From Cryptomeria japonica (taxonomy: Eukaryota > Streptophyta > Pinopsida > Cupressales > Cupressaceae): 64,000 nucleotides of DNA. Every line of letters begins with the position of its first letter. Position 1 is the first letter of the stretch. The notes beneath the pieces were generated by a model. That model did not search any database. It was not told where the DNA came from and saw only the letters and a list, made by a program, of their open reading frames with translations. A program made the translations under genes and the position numbers. Positions 1 to 11,973 of the stretch are shown one piece after another. The stretch covers positions 231,622,396 to 231,686,395 of the forward strand of contig NC_081406.1 in assembly GCF_030272615.1 (NCBI RefSeq), read 5' to 3'.

Positions 1-2
1 TG

Positions 3-332
3 AAGAAAAGGCCATTGAGCTCAAAGGCTTGTATCAAAAGAAGGAGATTTTTCTATCTCAATAGACAAATCTTTGTCTCACATAGAGCCTTCTTACGTCA
101 CATGCGTCTATATCTTCAAGGAAAATCTAACGATTTTGATCAAGAGTCTTTAAACCACAGAGATGTTAATCAATATAGAGCTTTGAGTTATCATAAAAAC
201 AAAGGAGGCAAAATCAATCCTGACTTATTTCCAAACATTTGCATCACATACAATGTAGCTCGGGAAGAACCACCAACTCCCGAAAGAGAAGAGGAAGAAT
301 TTGTCCCATACGTAACACAAAGTTTTTATTGA
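3..332 (+). CDS. C-terminal end of an unassigned ORF upstream of gag (5' cut by window edge)
   Basis: An open frame runs from the window edge to a stop at 330-332 and has no convincing ATG inside the window, so its start lies to the left. The 110 or so visible residues begin basic (a KRRR cluster) and end in a glutamate-rich tail (EREEEEF). I recognise no domain. It sits about 430 bp upstream of the gag relic of element 1 on the same strand, where Tat-type retrotransposons may carry an extra ORF. That position is the only hint of its nature. It could also be chance coding in a decayed leader. Confidence 0.3.
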   Translation, partial: KKRPLSSKACIKRRRFFYLNRQIFVSHRAFLRHMRLYLQGKSNDFDQESLNHRDVNQYRALSYHKNKGGKINPDLFPNICITYNVAREEPPTPEREEEEFVPYVTQSFY

Positions 333-762
333 AGTCAACATTTCATCCATTCTCACATTCACACATCAATCCATTCCAACTCTCAAAACATAAAGAGGTC
401 TTGTCCTAAGTTATTTTTAGTAATTGCTTGAATCAAACACAAAACATATCACTTTTTAGAGTGTCTCTACATCTAGGATAAACTCATCCTAAGAGACATT
501 TCTACGTAGGTTAAAACTAGTGTATGAGTGCATCCTCTCATTACTAGGTAGCTTGGTCTATAACACATCTCAGATCTCTCTACACCTTATCATATCAAAC
601 ATTGTCAACAAACACACCAAGCAATTCTTAGAAGGACTTTTATAACATCTACCTTTAGTGTTAGAGATCCATATGTTAAACACTTCACCAAACCTTTATC
701 TCTCATTTCATCATCAACTCATCATCATTTTCATCAAACTTCAACAAAAACTTTCAAACAAA
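333..762 (+). other. Leader between the upstream ORF and gag of element 1
   Basis: About 430 bp with no supported gene. It is AT-rich and leads directly to the gag start codon at 763. I saw no primer-binding site or LTR edge here, so the 5' LTR of element 1 must lie left of the window. Confidence 0.4.
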
Positions 763-2350
763 ATGCCTCACACCAGATCAAGGACTAGACAACTTGAGAT
801 CGAAGAGGAAGAGGAGGAAAATCTCAAGGAATTCCAAGAAGCCCTTGAAGGAAATGCCAATGATGAAAATCCTAGTACTCCTACTCTTGAAGCAATAGAA
901 AGGGCACAACACAACCCTCTCTTTAATCGAATTTTTGATGAAATACTCAGGAGCAACGCCGACGCTCACTTTTTAAGACTTGCCCAAGAGGGAGCTAAAC
1001 TCCCCCCTGATTTTGATACTGCACAACTAAGACAAGCATCGGAACACCAAAGTCGTAATGAGGATGAAAGAGGTCGAGATCACATTAGATACAAACTTCA
1101 TCAAGGAAACCCCCCACCTCCTCCTCCTCCAAATGACATTAACATGTTGAGGCAACAAGTCGAGAATCTCGCCCAACAACTTCATAGTGGTGTGAAAACA
1201 AACCAGTTTTCACTTAATGATATTTGTCCCTATCCCTTTGATAGGAATCTACATATGCCACCTTTTCCACGAGGGTTTGAAACACCTAAGTTCAAAAAGT
1301 ATCAAGGAAAAGGAGACCCTCGCGATCATGTTAGAGAATTTCATTCAACTTGCCTAGAAGTGGCATATGAGAACACATACCTAATGCGACTTTTTCCCCA
1401 AAGTTTAGGAGGGACAACCACTTCATGGTTTTCCCGTCTACTAGGCAGCATTAGGACATTCGAAGAACTGGTCCAGAAATTCCTTGCACATTACTCACAT
1501 AACATTGAACGTGATATTACCATGGTCGATCTATGTAACACTAAGCAAAAACCAGGAGAGCTATTTTTTCAATTTTCTTACAACGATGGCGTCAAATGTC
1601 TAGCAGATGTTCTCTTCAGTTACCTGAACAAGAATTAGTGGAAATATTTATTTCCAACTTGAACAAAGAAATGGAATTCCACCTAGACATGAAAGTCACA
1701 GAGTCCTTTAACGACATGATCACCAAAGGTTTAAAATGTGAACGGAACCTCATCAAAAAGGGGCTTATCAAAATCTACAATGAACCAAAAGATTCTCCTC
1801 ACTCGTGCTTCAACAGTGATAAACCTAAATTTTGGAATAAAAACAAAAACATTGTTAATGACAGGGTTGTGGATGCAAGAACTATCAAGAGTGCACAACC
1901 TGTGGTCCGATTTGCGGGGCAAAACCCCCCTCCTAAGACCAACACGGTTCCTCCCCCACCAAATCAAGGATGCAATGTTCAGCAAGAAGAACAAAGGCAA
2001 AGACAACAGGTTATAAACCAAAATGGATATACACTCCCTTAGGGGAACCTATTGAAATAGTGTTACGTCAATTGGCCTCATCAAATCTAGTGACCTTACC
2101 AAAAACATCAAATTATGAACCTCAGGTCAAACCTCCATGGTGGAGGGATAATGAACATTGTGAATTCCATCGAGGGAAAGGGCATAAAACAAGCAATTGT
2201 CACAGATTGAAAGATCTTGTTCAGGATCTTATTGATCGAGGCGAGATTGAAATTGAAGGACATGACCCAAAAACCACAAACAATGATCATCTTATGTTTA
2301 AGAATCCACTTCCATCACAAGATCAAAGGGGTCCTTCCACGTCAGGATGA
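763..2350 (+). pseudogene. gag: gag relic of Tat-type Ty3/gypsy element 1
   Basis: The start at 763 opens with MPHTRSRTRQ, then an acidic coiled stretch and a proline run. A retrotrans_gag-type region follows at about 1250-1640, with the motifs KYQGKGDPRDHVREF and TTTSWFSRL. The frame shifts near 1577 (the alternative frame continues through LPEQELVEIFI) and again near 2000. The last part carries a zinc-knuckle-like C-x2-H...GH-x4-C motif at about 2158-2200, followed by LKDLVQDLID, as in Tat-group Gag proteins. Gag would form the virus-like particle and bind the genomic RNA. Two frameshifts make this copy non-functional. The protease frame starts about 45 bp downstream. Confidence 0.8.
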
Positions 2351-2395
2351 AACACAGATACCAATGATTATACGCGAGCTGCTTATAATTACACT

Positions 2396-3690
2396 ATGAA
2401 TCACCTATATGATGTCAATGAAAAAATTGCAACCATTACCATCAAAAACCCAAGCTCTACTTGCAATTTTGTTACGCATCGTAACAAGATCACCATCAAA
2501 GCGGCTCCACAAGGCACCACCTCCATACCAAAGCAGTACAACCTTGTGGAACAATTAGATAAAACGCCTGCACTTATATCCATTTTAGAGTTGTTGCACT
2601 TATCCCCATCTCATAAAACGATCTTGGATCAAGCTCTCCAAGAGGCGTCAGTCCCTGCCAACCTCAACACAGATCAATTCCAAGCTATGGTTGGTAGTCT
2701 GAGATCATCGCCATGTCTCACTTTCTTGGAAAGTGACAATACATCCTTCCAGCAACCTCATAACGCCTCACTCCATATTGAAGGATTTATCAACCAACAC
2801 AAGATCAAGCGAGTCTTGATTGATAATGGAGCAGGCCTAAATATCTGTACACTATAATTGGTCATAGCACTAGGATATGCAGTTGAATCAGTGGATCCTC
2901 ACAAAAAGATAACTATAAAAGCCTATGATGATGTCGAGCGTTCTTCAAAAGGAGCAGTTGTGTTACCAATCTGAGTAGGCCCAATGGTAAAGCACATCAT
3001 ATGTCAAGTTCTGGACCTTACTCTGTCATACAATTTGTTGTTAGGAAGACCTTGGATACACACCATGCAAGCCATTCCATCCACCTATCACCAGTGTATC
3101 AAGTTCCCGCATAACGATGTAGAAATTACAATCCTAGGTGATGCAAATCCATTTGCATATTGTAACAGTATCAACCATCAGCCAGAGATTACCATTCCCA
3201 ACAATAGAGAAGCTATCCCATCCACTTTCTATGTAAGTCCAGCCTCTCTTTCCAGTTCAAACACCACTATACCCAAGCAAGAGAAGCTAAAAATGAAAAT
3301 GGTAGAGGAAGGTCTTGGGGAGTACAATCTAAGCCAACTCTTTTGTGTAGGGCAACTACCAACTTCCCCTAGAACTCATGGTAAGCCACAAAGGTTACTA
3401 CGAGCACCACTAGTCAAGACGACATGCACTTTGACGCCTTTCATCCTTGGAAAGAGTCAAGAAGAAGAGACCAAAGATGAGGACTTAGCAGAATGGATCT
3501 ATAAAGACCCTATCACCATGGAAATCCCACAAGCTAGGCTTCCCACAGATCAATATGGAAAAGACCTTACCATTATGCAAAGAATGGGGTATGATGGTCA
3601 GAGTGCTTTGGGACCTCACAAGAAAGGATGACATGAACCGTTGCAACCTGAGTTAAAGCCTAAAGATAACACTGGATTAGGCTTTCAAAA
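2396..3690 (+). pseudogene. Aspartic protease and G-patch-like region of element 1 pol
   Basis: The frame from 2396 contains YNLVEQLDKTPA and then the protease active-site motif LIDNGAG, with the catalytic aspartate codon at 2822-2824. It breaks at a stop at 2855-2857 and resumes with LLLGRPWIHTMQAIPST at about 3030-3085, a hallmark segment after the protease in Tat/Ogre-type elements. A G-patch-like stretch (MGYDGQSALGPHKKG) follows at about 3585-3630. The same order is seen in element 2. DNG replaces the usual DTG/DSG triad in both. At least two nonsense changes disable this copy. Confidence 0.8.
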
Positions 3691-4411
3691 GGAGATTCTT
3701 CCTAAACTTGGATTCAAAGGGAAACTCAGCAAACCTATATATCAGCCTAAAACTCTAAAAAGGCCACCATTGATTATCTCAGCATCACCAAGCACCCTAC
3801 CAACTGTCCCACTGAGGCTAAAGATCCCAGCAATATCATCCATAATACCAATCATCCCACCAATCAAACCAACTACTCCATCAACAGCAGCAACCGCATC
3901 AACAGCACCACTAGCAGTATCAGAACCCCCAACAGTATCGATAAAACTGACAATTCCATCAGGAGCAGCAGATTCAACACTGTCGATACTCCCAGTATCG
4001 GATTCACTGATCCCAATAATCCTTCCTGCAGCACCAATCATTTCATCTACAAAGGTCCATCAGCCAGTTACACCTGCAGTCTTTAACTCAAAGGATATCC
4101 CGGTATGGTATAGCAATCGGATGTTGGAAAGTGACTCAGAGACTAACTCGCATGAGTGGTAATTTGATTCCATACAACTTAATACTTTAGATGAGGAAGA
4201 CTCATCCCTACCTCCACCTCGCAAAGACATCCCTATTTACGGAGAAGCATAGATAAAGACCTCTTGGGTTCTTGAACTGGAAACATCTTCCATAGACCCT
4301 ACATCACATCCTACACCCGACTCAGACAGGGAGAGTGCCATCAGCGACCTTCACCACAATGGTTTAACCCTCACTGACACATCTTATGAACTTAACCTGA
4401 TCAATGAGGTA
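3641..4411 (+). other. Low-complexity Pro/Thr/Ser/Ile-rich spacer of element 1 polyprotein
   Basis: This stretch joins the G-patch-like region to the RT region. Residues from about 3760 to 4060 are almost only P, T, S, I, A and L, with short repeated phrases such as IIPIIPP. It is open from 3641 to 4162 and then closes. The matching part of element 2 is instead rich in acidic and serine residues, so the spacer evolves quickly. It probably served as a flexible linker between protease and RT. Confidence 0.5.
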
Positions 4412-6660
4412 ATGCCTATTAAACATCCTGACCTCATCGAATGGAACCAATCTAATCCCCCATGCCTTGACCAATTCCAAAACGATGAGGCGATTATTGA
4501 CTTTTTGGAACTAAGGGATAACATACCAAGTGGGGATCACAAAGCTGGATTCGCCATTGAACTTAATAGCGCCACATACTTTGGGGCAGATGCCAAACCT
4601 TTCAGCTGCAAAAATATAACAATGAAACATGGATCTTCCAATGAAGACCACACTGTGGCACTCTTTTTTCCCAAAAAAGTAAAAAGAAAGAGTGTATCCA
4701 ATGGTGAAAACCTCTCTAAGGTTCCTGAGGATGAAAGGTTTGACATCCTCCCCTCTAGTACACAGCAGGAATGATCAACAATCCTCATTGAGGAAACAAA
4801 AGAATTCAACATGGGGACTCCTGAGACTCCTCATCACATACATCTGACATCTCTTTTAACTCCAGAGGAACAACCTAAGTTTATAGAGTTCTTCCAGAAG
4901 CGTCAGATCAACTTTGCATGGTCATATGCAAACATGCCTGGTCTTGATCTTGATTTAGTCATGTATCACCTTACTATAGCAGAAGGCGCTAAGCCTGTCA
5001 AACAAAAGCTTCGAAAGATGCACCCTCAGATTGTGGTACTACTCAGAGCAGAACTTAAGAAACTCCTGGATGTTGGTTTTATTAGACCAATTGATTATGC
5101 AAATTGGATATCCAATATTGTACCTGTTGGAAAACCAAATGGGGGCATCTGTATTTGTACTGACTTCAGAGACCTCAACAAAGCATGTCCTAAGGATGAC
5201 TTCCCCCTACCAAACATTGACATGATCGTAGATCTAACAGCGGGACATGTCATGCTTTCTCTCATGGATGGCTTTTTAGGGTACAATCGGATAAAGATCG
5301 CACTAGAGGATCAACATAAGATGGCCTTCACATGTCCATGGGGAACATACTGCTAGAATGTAATGCCTTTTGGTCTATAGAATGCATGAGAGACCTATCA
5401 AAGAGCAATGACCATCATATTTCATGATATGATGCACACCATAATGGAGGATTATGTCGATGATTTATTGGCAAAATCCTTAACATGAGAAGGTCATCTG
5501 GAAATCTTAGATAAAATCTTTAATCGCCTAAAACAGTATCATGTTCGACTCAACCCAAAGAAATGTGTCTTTGGAGCAAAGGCATTGAGGTAGATCCCAC
5601 AAAGGTCAAAGCAATCATGGACATGCCACCTCCAAAGAACATCAGTCAGCTAAGGACATTACAAGGGCGGAACCAATCCTTACACACCTATTACACAAAA
5701 ACATCTACTTTCAATGGGATGCCAGATGTCAGCAAGCATTCCATATGCTTAAAGATTATCTTGTGAATACACCATTGTTGATCCCACCAGATCCAAGTAG
5801 ACCTTTATTGCTCTATATTTCAGCAACAAATACAACATTGGGCATACTACTGGCACAACATAATGCAGAAGGGAAAGAGTGTGTTGTTTACTACATCTCT
5901 TGCACACTGGTCGGCTATGAACTCAATTACACACCTATTGAGCGAGCTTGCCTAGTAGTAATCTTGGCAGCCACTAAACTGAGGCATTACCTGTTAACAC
6001 ACAAAGTACAACTCATTGCAAAAATCGATCCACTAAAGTACTTACTCAGCAAAGCAACATTGACAGGCCGCTTAGCCAAATGGGTGATGATTCTAAGTGA
6101 ATTTGACATCGAGTATGTGGACCATAAGGCTATCAAGGGCCAAGTTATTGTAGATCAGTTGGCCGATGCACCCCTCATAGGTGATCATCCTCTTGTTTCC
6201 AATTTTTTAGATGAAGAGATCTTCATGATCATAGGAGCACAACCATGGAAACTATACTTTGATGGTTCATATACTAGGCATGGCTCAAGGGCAGGAATTC
6301 TGTTTATCACACCTCAAGGTGATAGCATCCCGAAGTCTTATAGGCTAACTTTTTATGCACAAACAACATAGCTGAGTATGAGGCCTTGATCACAGGACTC
6401 CGACTAGTCGTACAATGGAAGTTAAAAGAGCTACAAGTATATGGTGACTTTCAACTGGTCATTCGACAAGCCATAGATGAATATTAGACCAAGGATGATA
6501 AACTCATGTCGTACAAGCAAATGGTGGACAAATTAAAGGCATCGTTTACTACTATCACCTTTGAGCAGATACCTAGAGATCAGAATCGAGATGCTGACGT
6601 TATGGCTACTATTGCATCTCTCCTAGATCTTTCACATAATTCAACACGCTATGAGTTCTT
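4412..6660 (+). pseudogene. Reverse transcriptase and dual RNase H relic of element 1
   Basis: RT signatures appear in order: AKPVKQKLRKM (about 4990), GFIRPIDYANW, FRDLNKACPKDDFPLPN (about 5165), MDGFLGYN, and the catalytic YVDD at 5453-5464. A connection/RNase H-like region follows (about 5800-6080, RACLVVILAATKLRHYL). A second RNase H starts with LYFDGS at about 6250, with AEYEAL and YGDFQLVI after a frameshift near 6370. The extra RNase H is a known trait of the Tat lineage. Stops at 5354, about 5379, about 5486, about 6485 and about 6668, plus frameshifts, make it inactive. It is useful as a reference: where element 2 has its two stops, this copy still has sense codons. Confidence 0.85.
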
Positions 6661-6664
6661 GGTA

Positions 6665-7984
6665 GAATAGCTTTGGATTCTAGCTCATGATATCCCTGAA
6701 ACTGAGATGATATGTTGCATTGTCGGCTTTGAATCCCCATGGTACGGTGAGTTCTACACCTACCTCTATGATCACACACTTCCTCCTAACCAACAAAAAA
6801 CCTTCATTCGCCAAACCGCTCGATACACCATCATTACTGAAACCCTATACCGACGTAGTCTTGATGGTACTCTCCTTTGATGTTTGGAATAGGATGAGAC
6901 AACAAAGGACTTGGAAGAGGTCCATGAAGGAATTTGTGGGACTCACTCAAGCGGTCCTTCACTAGCCAAGAAGATCATGTGTGTTGGATACTAATGGTCG
7001 TCCATGGAAAAGGATTCCTACTATTTTGTCCAAAAATACAAAAAATGCTAAGTTCATGGAGACTTGATACATGCACCAGCACAAGAATTACAACCAATCA
7101 CAACACCATGGCCCTTTTGTCAATGGGGCCTTGACCTTGTGGGTAAGATCCATTCATCCTCATCCAACGATCATAAGTTCATCATTACCGCTATTGAATA
7201 TTTCACAAAGTGGATAGAAGTTGTTCCCATTACCCAAGTCACCGGCAAGCAGATTGCCTCACTCATCCTTAATTGCATCATTTGTCAGTATGGCATACCC
7301 ATGTCCATCATCACAGATAACGGGCTTCCTTTCAAAAATCGGGATGTCCGTGAACTCTGTGAGAAATTTCATATCCAACACCGTTTTTCCACTCCCTATT
7401 ACCCACAAGGCAATGGTCAGGTCGAAGCATCCGACAAAAACATATTGAGAATCCTCAAGAAGACAGTCAATGACGTCGGTCGTGATTGGCATGTTCAACT
7501 AAATCCAATACTATGAGCGTATCGAACTAGTATTCGAACCCCTACAGGTGCAACTCCCTAATTACTGGTCTATGGTGCAGAATCCATCCTTCCTATTGAG
7601 GTCGAGATACCATCTCTACGGGTTTCCTTGCATAATCTGATAGATAATGAAGCATATCGAGTATCATGTCTTCAAGACCTGGAGATACTTGATGAAAAGT
7701 GACAAGCTGCATACAACCACATCAAGGCCCATCAGCAGCGAATGAGCAAAAGATATAATCATTGGGTTAGACCTCATACATTTGAGGTAGGTGATCTTGT
7801 TCTTAGAGAGAATCCTCGTAACCAACCAAACAGAAAACATTAGGGAAAGTTTGAATCTAACTAGTTGGTTCCATACGTTATCACGGTTGTATTTGGGTCT
7901 AGGCCATATCAATTGGCTACGTCAAAAGGAGAACCACTAGCAAATTCGATCAACAGCATGCACCTCAAACAGTTTCATACATAA
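6665..7984 (+). pseudogene. Integrase relic of element 1
   Basis: The zinc-binding N-terminus is recognisable at about 6905-7060 but damaged, with an in-frame stop and only the second cysteine of the C-x2-C pair. The catalytic core has the three acidic positions: GLDLVGKI (about 7125), ITDNGLPF (about 7312) and GNGQVEAS (about 7420). The C-terminal part ends with INSMHLKQFH near 7975, which matches the end of element 2 integrase (INAMHLRRYY). No chromodomain is visible, which fits Tat rather than chromovirus lineages. There are multiple stops (about 7515, 7560, 7700) and frameshifts. Confidence 0.85.
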
Positions 7985-8051
7985 GTTGTACAGAACATCA
8001 GTCTCCAATGCATACCGGAAACAAGCCCAAAACATTTAGATAAATATCCTG

Positions 8052-8170
8052 AAGAAAATACAAAAAAAAAAAAATAGTAAAGAAAAATCATGCATCCAAA
8101 TGGTGAAAAACCACTCCGGTGGCACCTTGGGTAAGTACAATGGTGAAAACCTGGCAAACAGGCGCCAATT
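8052..8170 (+). promoter_or_regulatory. Conserved 3' untranslated block of the element 1/element 3 family
   Basis: Just after integrase come an A-run and then GTGAAAAACCACTCCGGTGG, CACCTTGGGTAAGTACAATG and GTGAAAACCTGGCAAACAGG. The same ordered phrases recur in element 3 at about 36400-36500, in noncoding DNA. Conservation outside any frame between two otherwise diverged elements suggests an RNA-level function (packaging, 3' processing or translation). The function itself is inferred. Confidence 0.5.
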
Positions 8171-8390
8171 GTAAAGGCTATGGCTCCATTTTCTTTCAAA
8201 CTTGTTGCAAATCACATTCATTGCATCCACTCATCCATCAGTCAAAACCATGGATTGTTATTGATCTGCAATCAAGGATAGTACTTCATGCGTCTTGCAT
8301 CCTGCTTTTTCATAGTCATGCCTAAACTGGGGGCAATGCCCTTAACCTATTAATGGAAGTGGATTATGCATTACTTGTGATTCATTGGGT

Positions 8391-8600
8391 TCTTCATTCA
8401 AAACAATCACAAAATACCAAAAACATTCAAAACAATCACAAAATACCAAAAACATTCAAAACTGTCTCACAAAATACCAAAAAAATTCAAAACTGTCTCA
8501 CAAAATACCAAAAACATTCAAAAATGTCTCAAAAAATACCAAAAATATTCAAAAACACTCACAGAATCCAAAAAAATATTATCAAACATCAAAAATCAAT
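8391..8600 (+). repeat. AT-rich tandem repeat, about 29-32 bp unit, about five copies
   Basis: The unit is roughly ATTCAAAAC, ATCACA or GTCTCACA, AAATACCAAAAAC. The first two copies are identical over about 29 bp; later copies drift. It lies in the 3' untranslated region of element 1. The open frames across it are only products of the repeat period. Confidence 0.8.
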
Positions 8601-10243
8601 CAAAAACATGGCAACGCATTGTACATACTCATCGAAGCAAACTTCAACCACACCTTTTTGAAATACTCAAATGATGACCACTTATCAAATCAACCAAACA
8701 ATCAACACAGGTACGCACAACTGTCTTAACAAGGATGCATCCTTCCTTACCCAAAACAAACACATGATAACATTTTCTTTGACAAGAAAATTTTGTTTAA
8801 GCTATCAAGTACTTGGTTGGTTTGTAGGTTATTTATTCATTTATATCAGGTTCCTACGCTACTTCGGGATATCCACAAGTGATTAGAGTGGTCGTGATGG
8901 TTCCTAAGTATCGTTTGTTTGTTTATCTTCTGTGAATTATTTCAGTAAAATTTTGGGGCATGTACTAATGGTGTCTACGTGGGAAGTTCACTAAGCTATG
9001 TGATATTATGCAAAATACAGTCATGGATCACTATGCTTTCTGACTACAACGTATACCTCGACCATATGAGCATGAACCATTATGGAGGGTCCATATTCTT
9101 TATTTATTTATGCTACTTGTTTGCAGGTACATTGCTCCAAACTTGGTTCCTACTGCCTCATCCAAGATTGATACTACCCTTGCTCAATGATGAAAATAAA
9201 GCACTATGGATCGTCATTCCATCTCATCTGTATATATTGCATTTTGTTGCATTCCATCCATCCATACATTCATAAATAGTTGCATATCATTCATACATAG
9301 TAATGACAATGGGTGCATACTCTATTTCTCTCTTCTTCCATAGGAATAGGTCCTCCATATCTTCTATCTAACATTGAATCCACCCCCTCACCCTCCCTAT
9401 CTTGATCATCAACATCATCATAATCCCTTCGTCGTTTCCCATCAATTCAATCAAGCTACGTTCATCACCATCCATCTAACAGGAGGGGTTGCGCTTCCCA
9501 TCCACACAATCAAGCCAGTTGCTCTGTCTCCAAAGGCACATCGAATCACACACACCTAGACTATCAACAGATACTCAAATCAAGTATCTTCGGGTCTCAA
9601 CAGGTAATCGATCATGGCAAACCTAGACTACAATAGGCATTTATCATAATTACGTAGTCTCAACGGGGATGCTATGATTCATCACAACCAACCTACAACA
9701 CCAACACTATCAATTGATCAACCAATCAAACACAATCATAACAAACAATTACATCAATTGTCTAAGTCTCAATGAGTATTTTGCTTCATATACCTTGACT
9801 TCATCGGACAATTACATCAATTGTCTAAGTCTCATCAGGTTACTTTGATTCACTTACTCAGACTTTATCATGTCCAATCGAACAACTGACATCAACAGTC
9901 ATGCTTTGACTCAACTGGGGCAATTTAATCGATTGCACCAGATTGTCTAACCAATTTTGATCAATTGCATAGCATCAATCAAAAGCACACACTGCCTTTG
10001 CACTGTATCTCTTGCATGACTTAAGAGTACTCGCTGGATTGTCCTTTTCTCCATATTCACTCTCAATTTCTTCTATTCTTTCACCGTTATTGCTAAATTC
10101 TTCTATTCTACTTCCCCACCAATTATTGTTCTTTTTTGAGAGATCGCTCGATTTTTCAAAATTTTCGGCCCATCTCTCGAGGGGGCATACCACCCTTTAA
10201 ATTAACATTTTATGGGACATATTTCTTCACACCTATTTTTCTT
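8600..10243 (+). other. Long 3' noncoding region of element 1
   Basis: This is about 1.6 kb between integrase-proximal DNA and the PPT, with no supported gene. The last 700 bp (about 9560-9990) hold short diverged repeats around GTCTAAGTCTCA and small perfect inverted repeats such as GACAATT/AATTGTC at 9807-9825. A 2-kb noncoding tail before the 3' LTR is also present in element 3. Confidence 0.5.
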
Positions 10244-10289
10244 TCTTTGAAATGGCACGATAAACTGCACGGTCTCAAAGAGGGGCAAA
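10244..10289 (+). promoter_or_regulatory. PPT-adjacent hairpin and polypurine tract of element 1
   Basis: A 7-bp inverted repeat TCTTTGA (10244-10250) and TCAAAGA (10275-10281) overlaps the start of the purine tract CAAAGAGGGGCAAA (about 10276-10289), which abuts the LTR start TG at 10290. The PPT primes plus-strand DNA synthesis. Element 3 has the same arrangement (39402-39448), so both the tract and the hairpin look like family features. Confidence 0.65.
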
Positions 10290-10423
10290 TGTAGTCACAT
10301 AAATCTATCCATTTTAATTAAATGAATATTTTCTATTTATTTGATTAAAAACGCACTAGCCAACAGTTAATTAAATTAACATTTAATTAATTCATCTTCA
10401 AATCATTCTCCTATTAATCAAAT
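10290..10423 (+). mobile_element. 3' LTR of element 1, left part (split by element 2)
   Basis: It begins TGTAGTCACAT directly after the PPT and is interrupted after 134 bp by element 2. The last five bases, CAAAT (10419-10423), are the target-site duplication and recur at 24841-24845, after which the AT-rich LTR continues. Confidence 0.75.
10419..10423. repeat. Target-site duplication of element 2 (left copy, CAAAT)
   Basis: CAAAT immediately precedes the TG of LTR copy A. The same five bases follow the CA end of LTR copy C at 24841-24845. Five-base duplications are usual for Ty3/gypsy integrases. Confidence 0.85.
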
Positions 10424-11973
10424 TGTAGCGTCGTAAATTGTACGCACTTGCTAGGGTGGTACAATTTCACACCTAGTTTAGCACCCGCCTTAGTGCATTT
10501 TACATTTTGCATTGCATTTCTCCTTTAGCACTTAATTAATCAAATTAATTAGGTCTAAGGTCCTATTTCACCATTCTCCACATCATAAAGTTGGGCCCTT
10601 TCGTTAAAGTGTGCCCTTTTCATTTTATTCCTCCAATACATCATTCAATCAAAAACCCTAATTAAGTCCTATTTTGAACTTGGGGGCTTGGTTTCGGGGG
10701 TCAAAACATCTCGAAATCACCTGTAACTTCGAGATTCTCTCTAAAATCATCATATCCGACGGCCCTGAAAATTTGGTGAAAAATTGTCGGGACCGTGGCG
10801 CCCGGAGTGCACATGGTCCCGGACATTTTTCCCGAAATTTTAGGAGCACAATCCAATCATAAAATAAAGCTTAACCCCAAGAAATTGGCGGGAAATTCAA
10901 TCTCTAGGTCGGCCAAAAGACGAAATTAAGACCTAGGGTTTCATACATAAAAGCTCTCTTTCTTCATTTGAAAGGATCCAATTTTTGTTTTCAGGAACCT
11001 CATATGCAGCGAAAGAGCAGATCTTTGAAGACTTCAACAACATTCAACATCCCTCTATCAAGCATTTATCAATTTCATTCATCCGTTTAGGGCTTGGAAG
11101 ACATTGAAGAACAATAGGAGATTACCGACTGAAGATTGGCTTGTACCCCTCCCTTGGGGGTTGGGTATGATTTCATGTTGTTTTCATGTCTTTGCATAAG
11201 CTTCAATACATCAATTATTCATGCTTTAGATCACTTTGCATCTTGATTTAGAGCATTTACATTGTCATTTACAAGCAATTAGGGTTTACTTTCTAGGTTG
11301 CTCTAGTTTGCTTGCTCGCATTTTAGGATCTTGCACACACACAAGGTCTGCACACACAATACATTTTACAATACAACTTGGCTATTCGTGGAGGTGGAAA
11401 TCACCGAAGCGGGGGTTTGACTAAGGCAAAACCCTATATAGCCGCCCACACCCTTTTCAGATATAAGTGCAGGTTTCGGGACTCGGACGACGCCGCAGGT
11501 TACAGATCCAGGAAAAGCAGGTCGAGACAACACTCCACACCAAATTGCAGAGAAAAAGACCTGGACAGGGGCGTGGGGCGCCCTGGTCCTGCCAGGACAG
11601 GGGCGCTGGGCGCCCTGGTCCCTGGGACAGAGGCGCTGGGCGCCCTGGTTCTCCTGACAGACAGCATTTTCGACAGTTTCCAGAGTGCAAGATAGCAGTT
11701 TCAGGTGCAGTTTCTGGCACAGTATCAGGACAGTGGCGCCCGCGCCCCCATCCCAAACATTTTCAATCAGATTTTGACTCTGGGAATGCATCTGCATTCT
11801 TGTTTTATCCTTGTGTTTACAGCTGTTCATTGTTTAATCTCAATTCTGCAATCTTGTTATTAGTTTATACATGCATTTTGGGATTAGGACTTGAACTTGC
11901 ATCATTTTATCTTTCAATTACAACAAAGGAATAGAAATCCTAATAGGTAGCCCGTGGCTCTCTCTTTCACAAA
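10424..11973 (+). repeat. LTR copy A of element 2 (3' end missing)
   Basis: It starts TGTAGCGTCGTAAATTG and is collinear with LTR B (12183) and LTR C (23190), differing at scattered single bases. It stops at TCACAAA (11967-11973), where the sequence jumps into the region normally found just upstream of the 3' LTR. About 108 bp of the LTR end (the part from AAGAAGTAGCC to CCCTACACA) is absent. The open frames inside it, on both strands, are not supported as genes. Confidence 0.85.
11563..11660 (+). repeat. GC-rich tandem repeat in LTR A (three units of about 32 bp)
   Basis: Three units share GGACAGGGGCGCTGGGCGCC followed by CTGGTCC. Each contains the palindromic core GGGCGCC(C). Equivalent arrays are at 13322-13420 (LTR B) and 24329-24422 (LTR C). 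In B and C several CG sites have become CA or TG. It lies downstream of the TATA-like box, so probably within transcribed R/U5. Confidence 0.75.

Noticed and set aside
8391-8600. Regularly spaced short repeats that look array-like
   Set aside because: The units abut without unique spacers and the DNA is a plant retrotransposon, so it is not a CRISPR array.
8353-8729. Two Lys/Thr/Gln-rich open frames
   Set aside because: They are translations of the 29-32-bp AT-rich tandem repeat in different frames.
11366-11934. Overlapping open frames on both strands in LTR A (and the same in B and C)
   Set aside because: They run across the GC-rich tandem repeat and differ between copies by frame-changing substitutions. 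They contain no domain, and lie in noncoding LTR.
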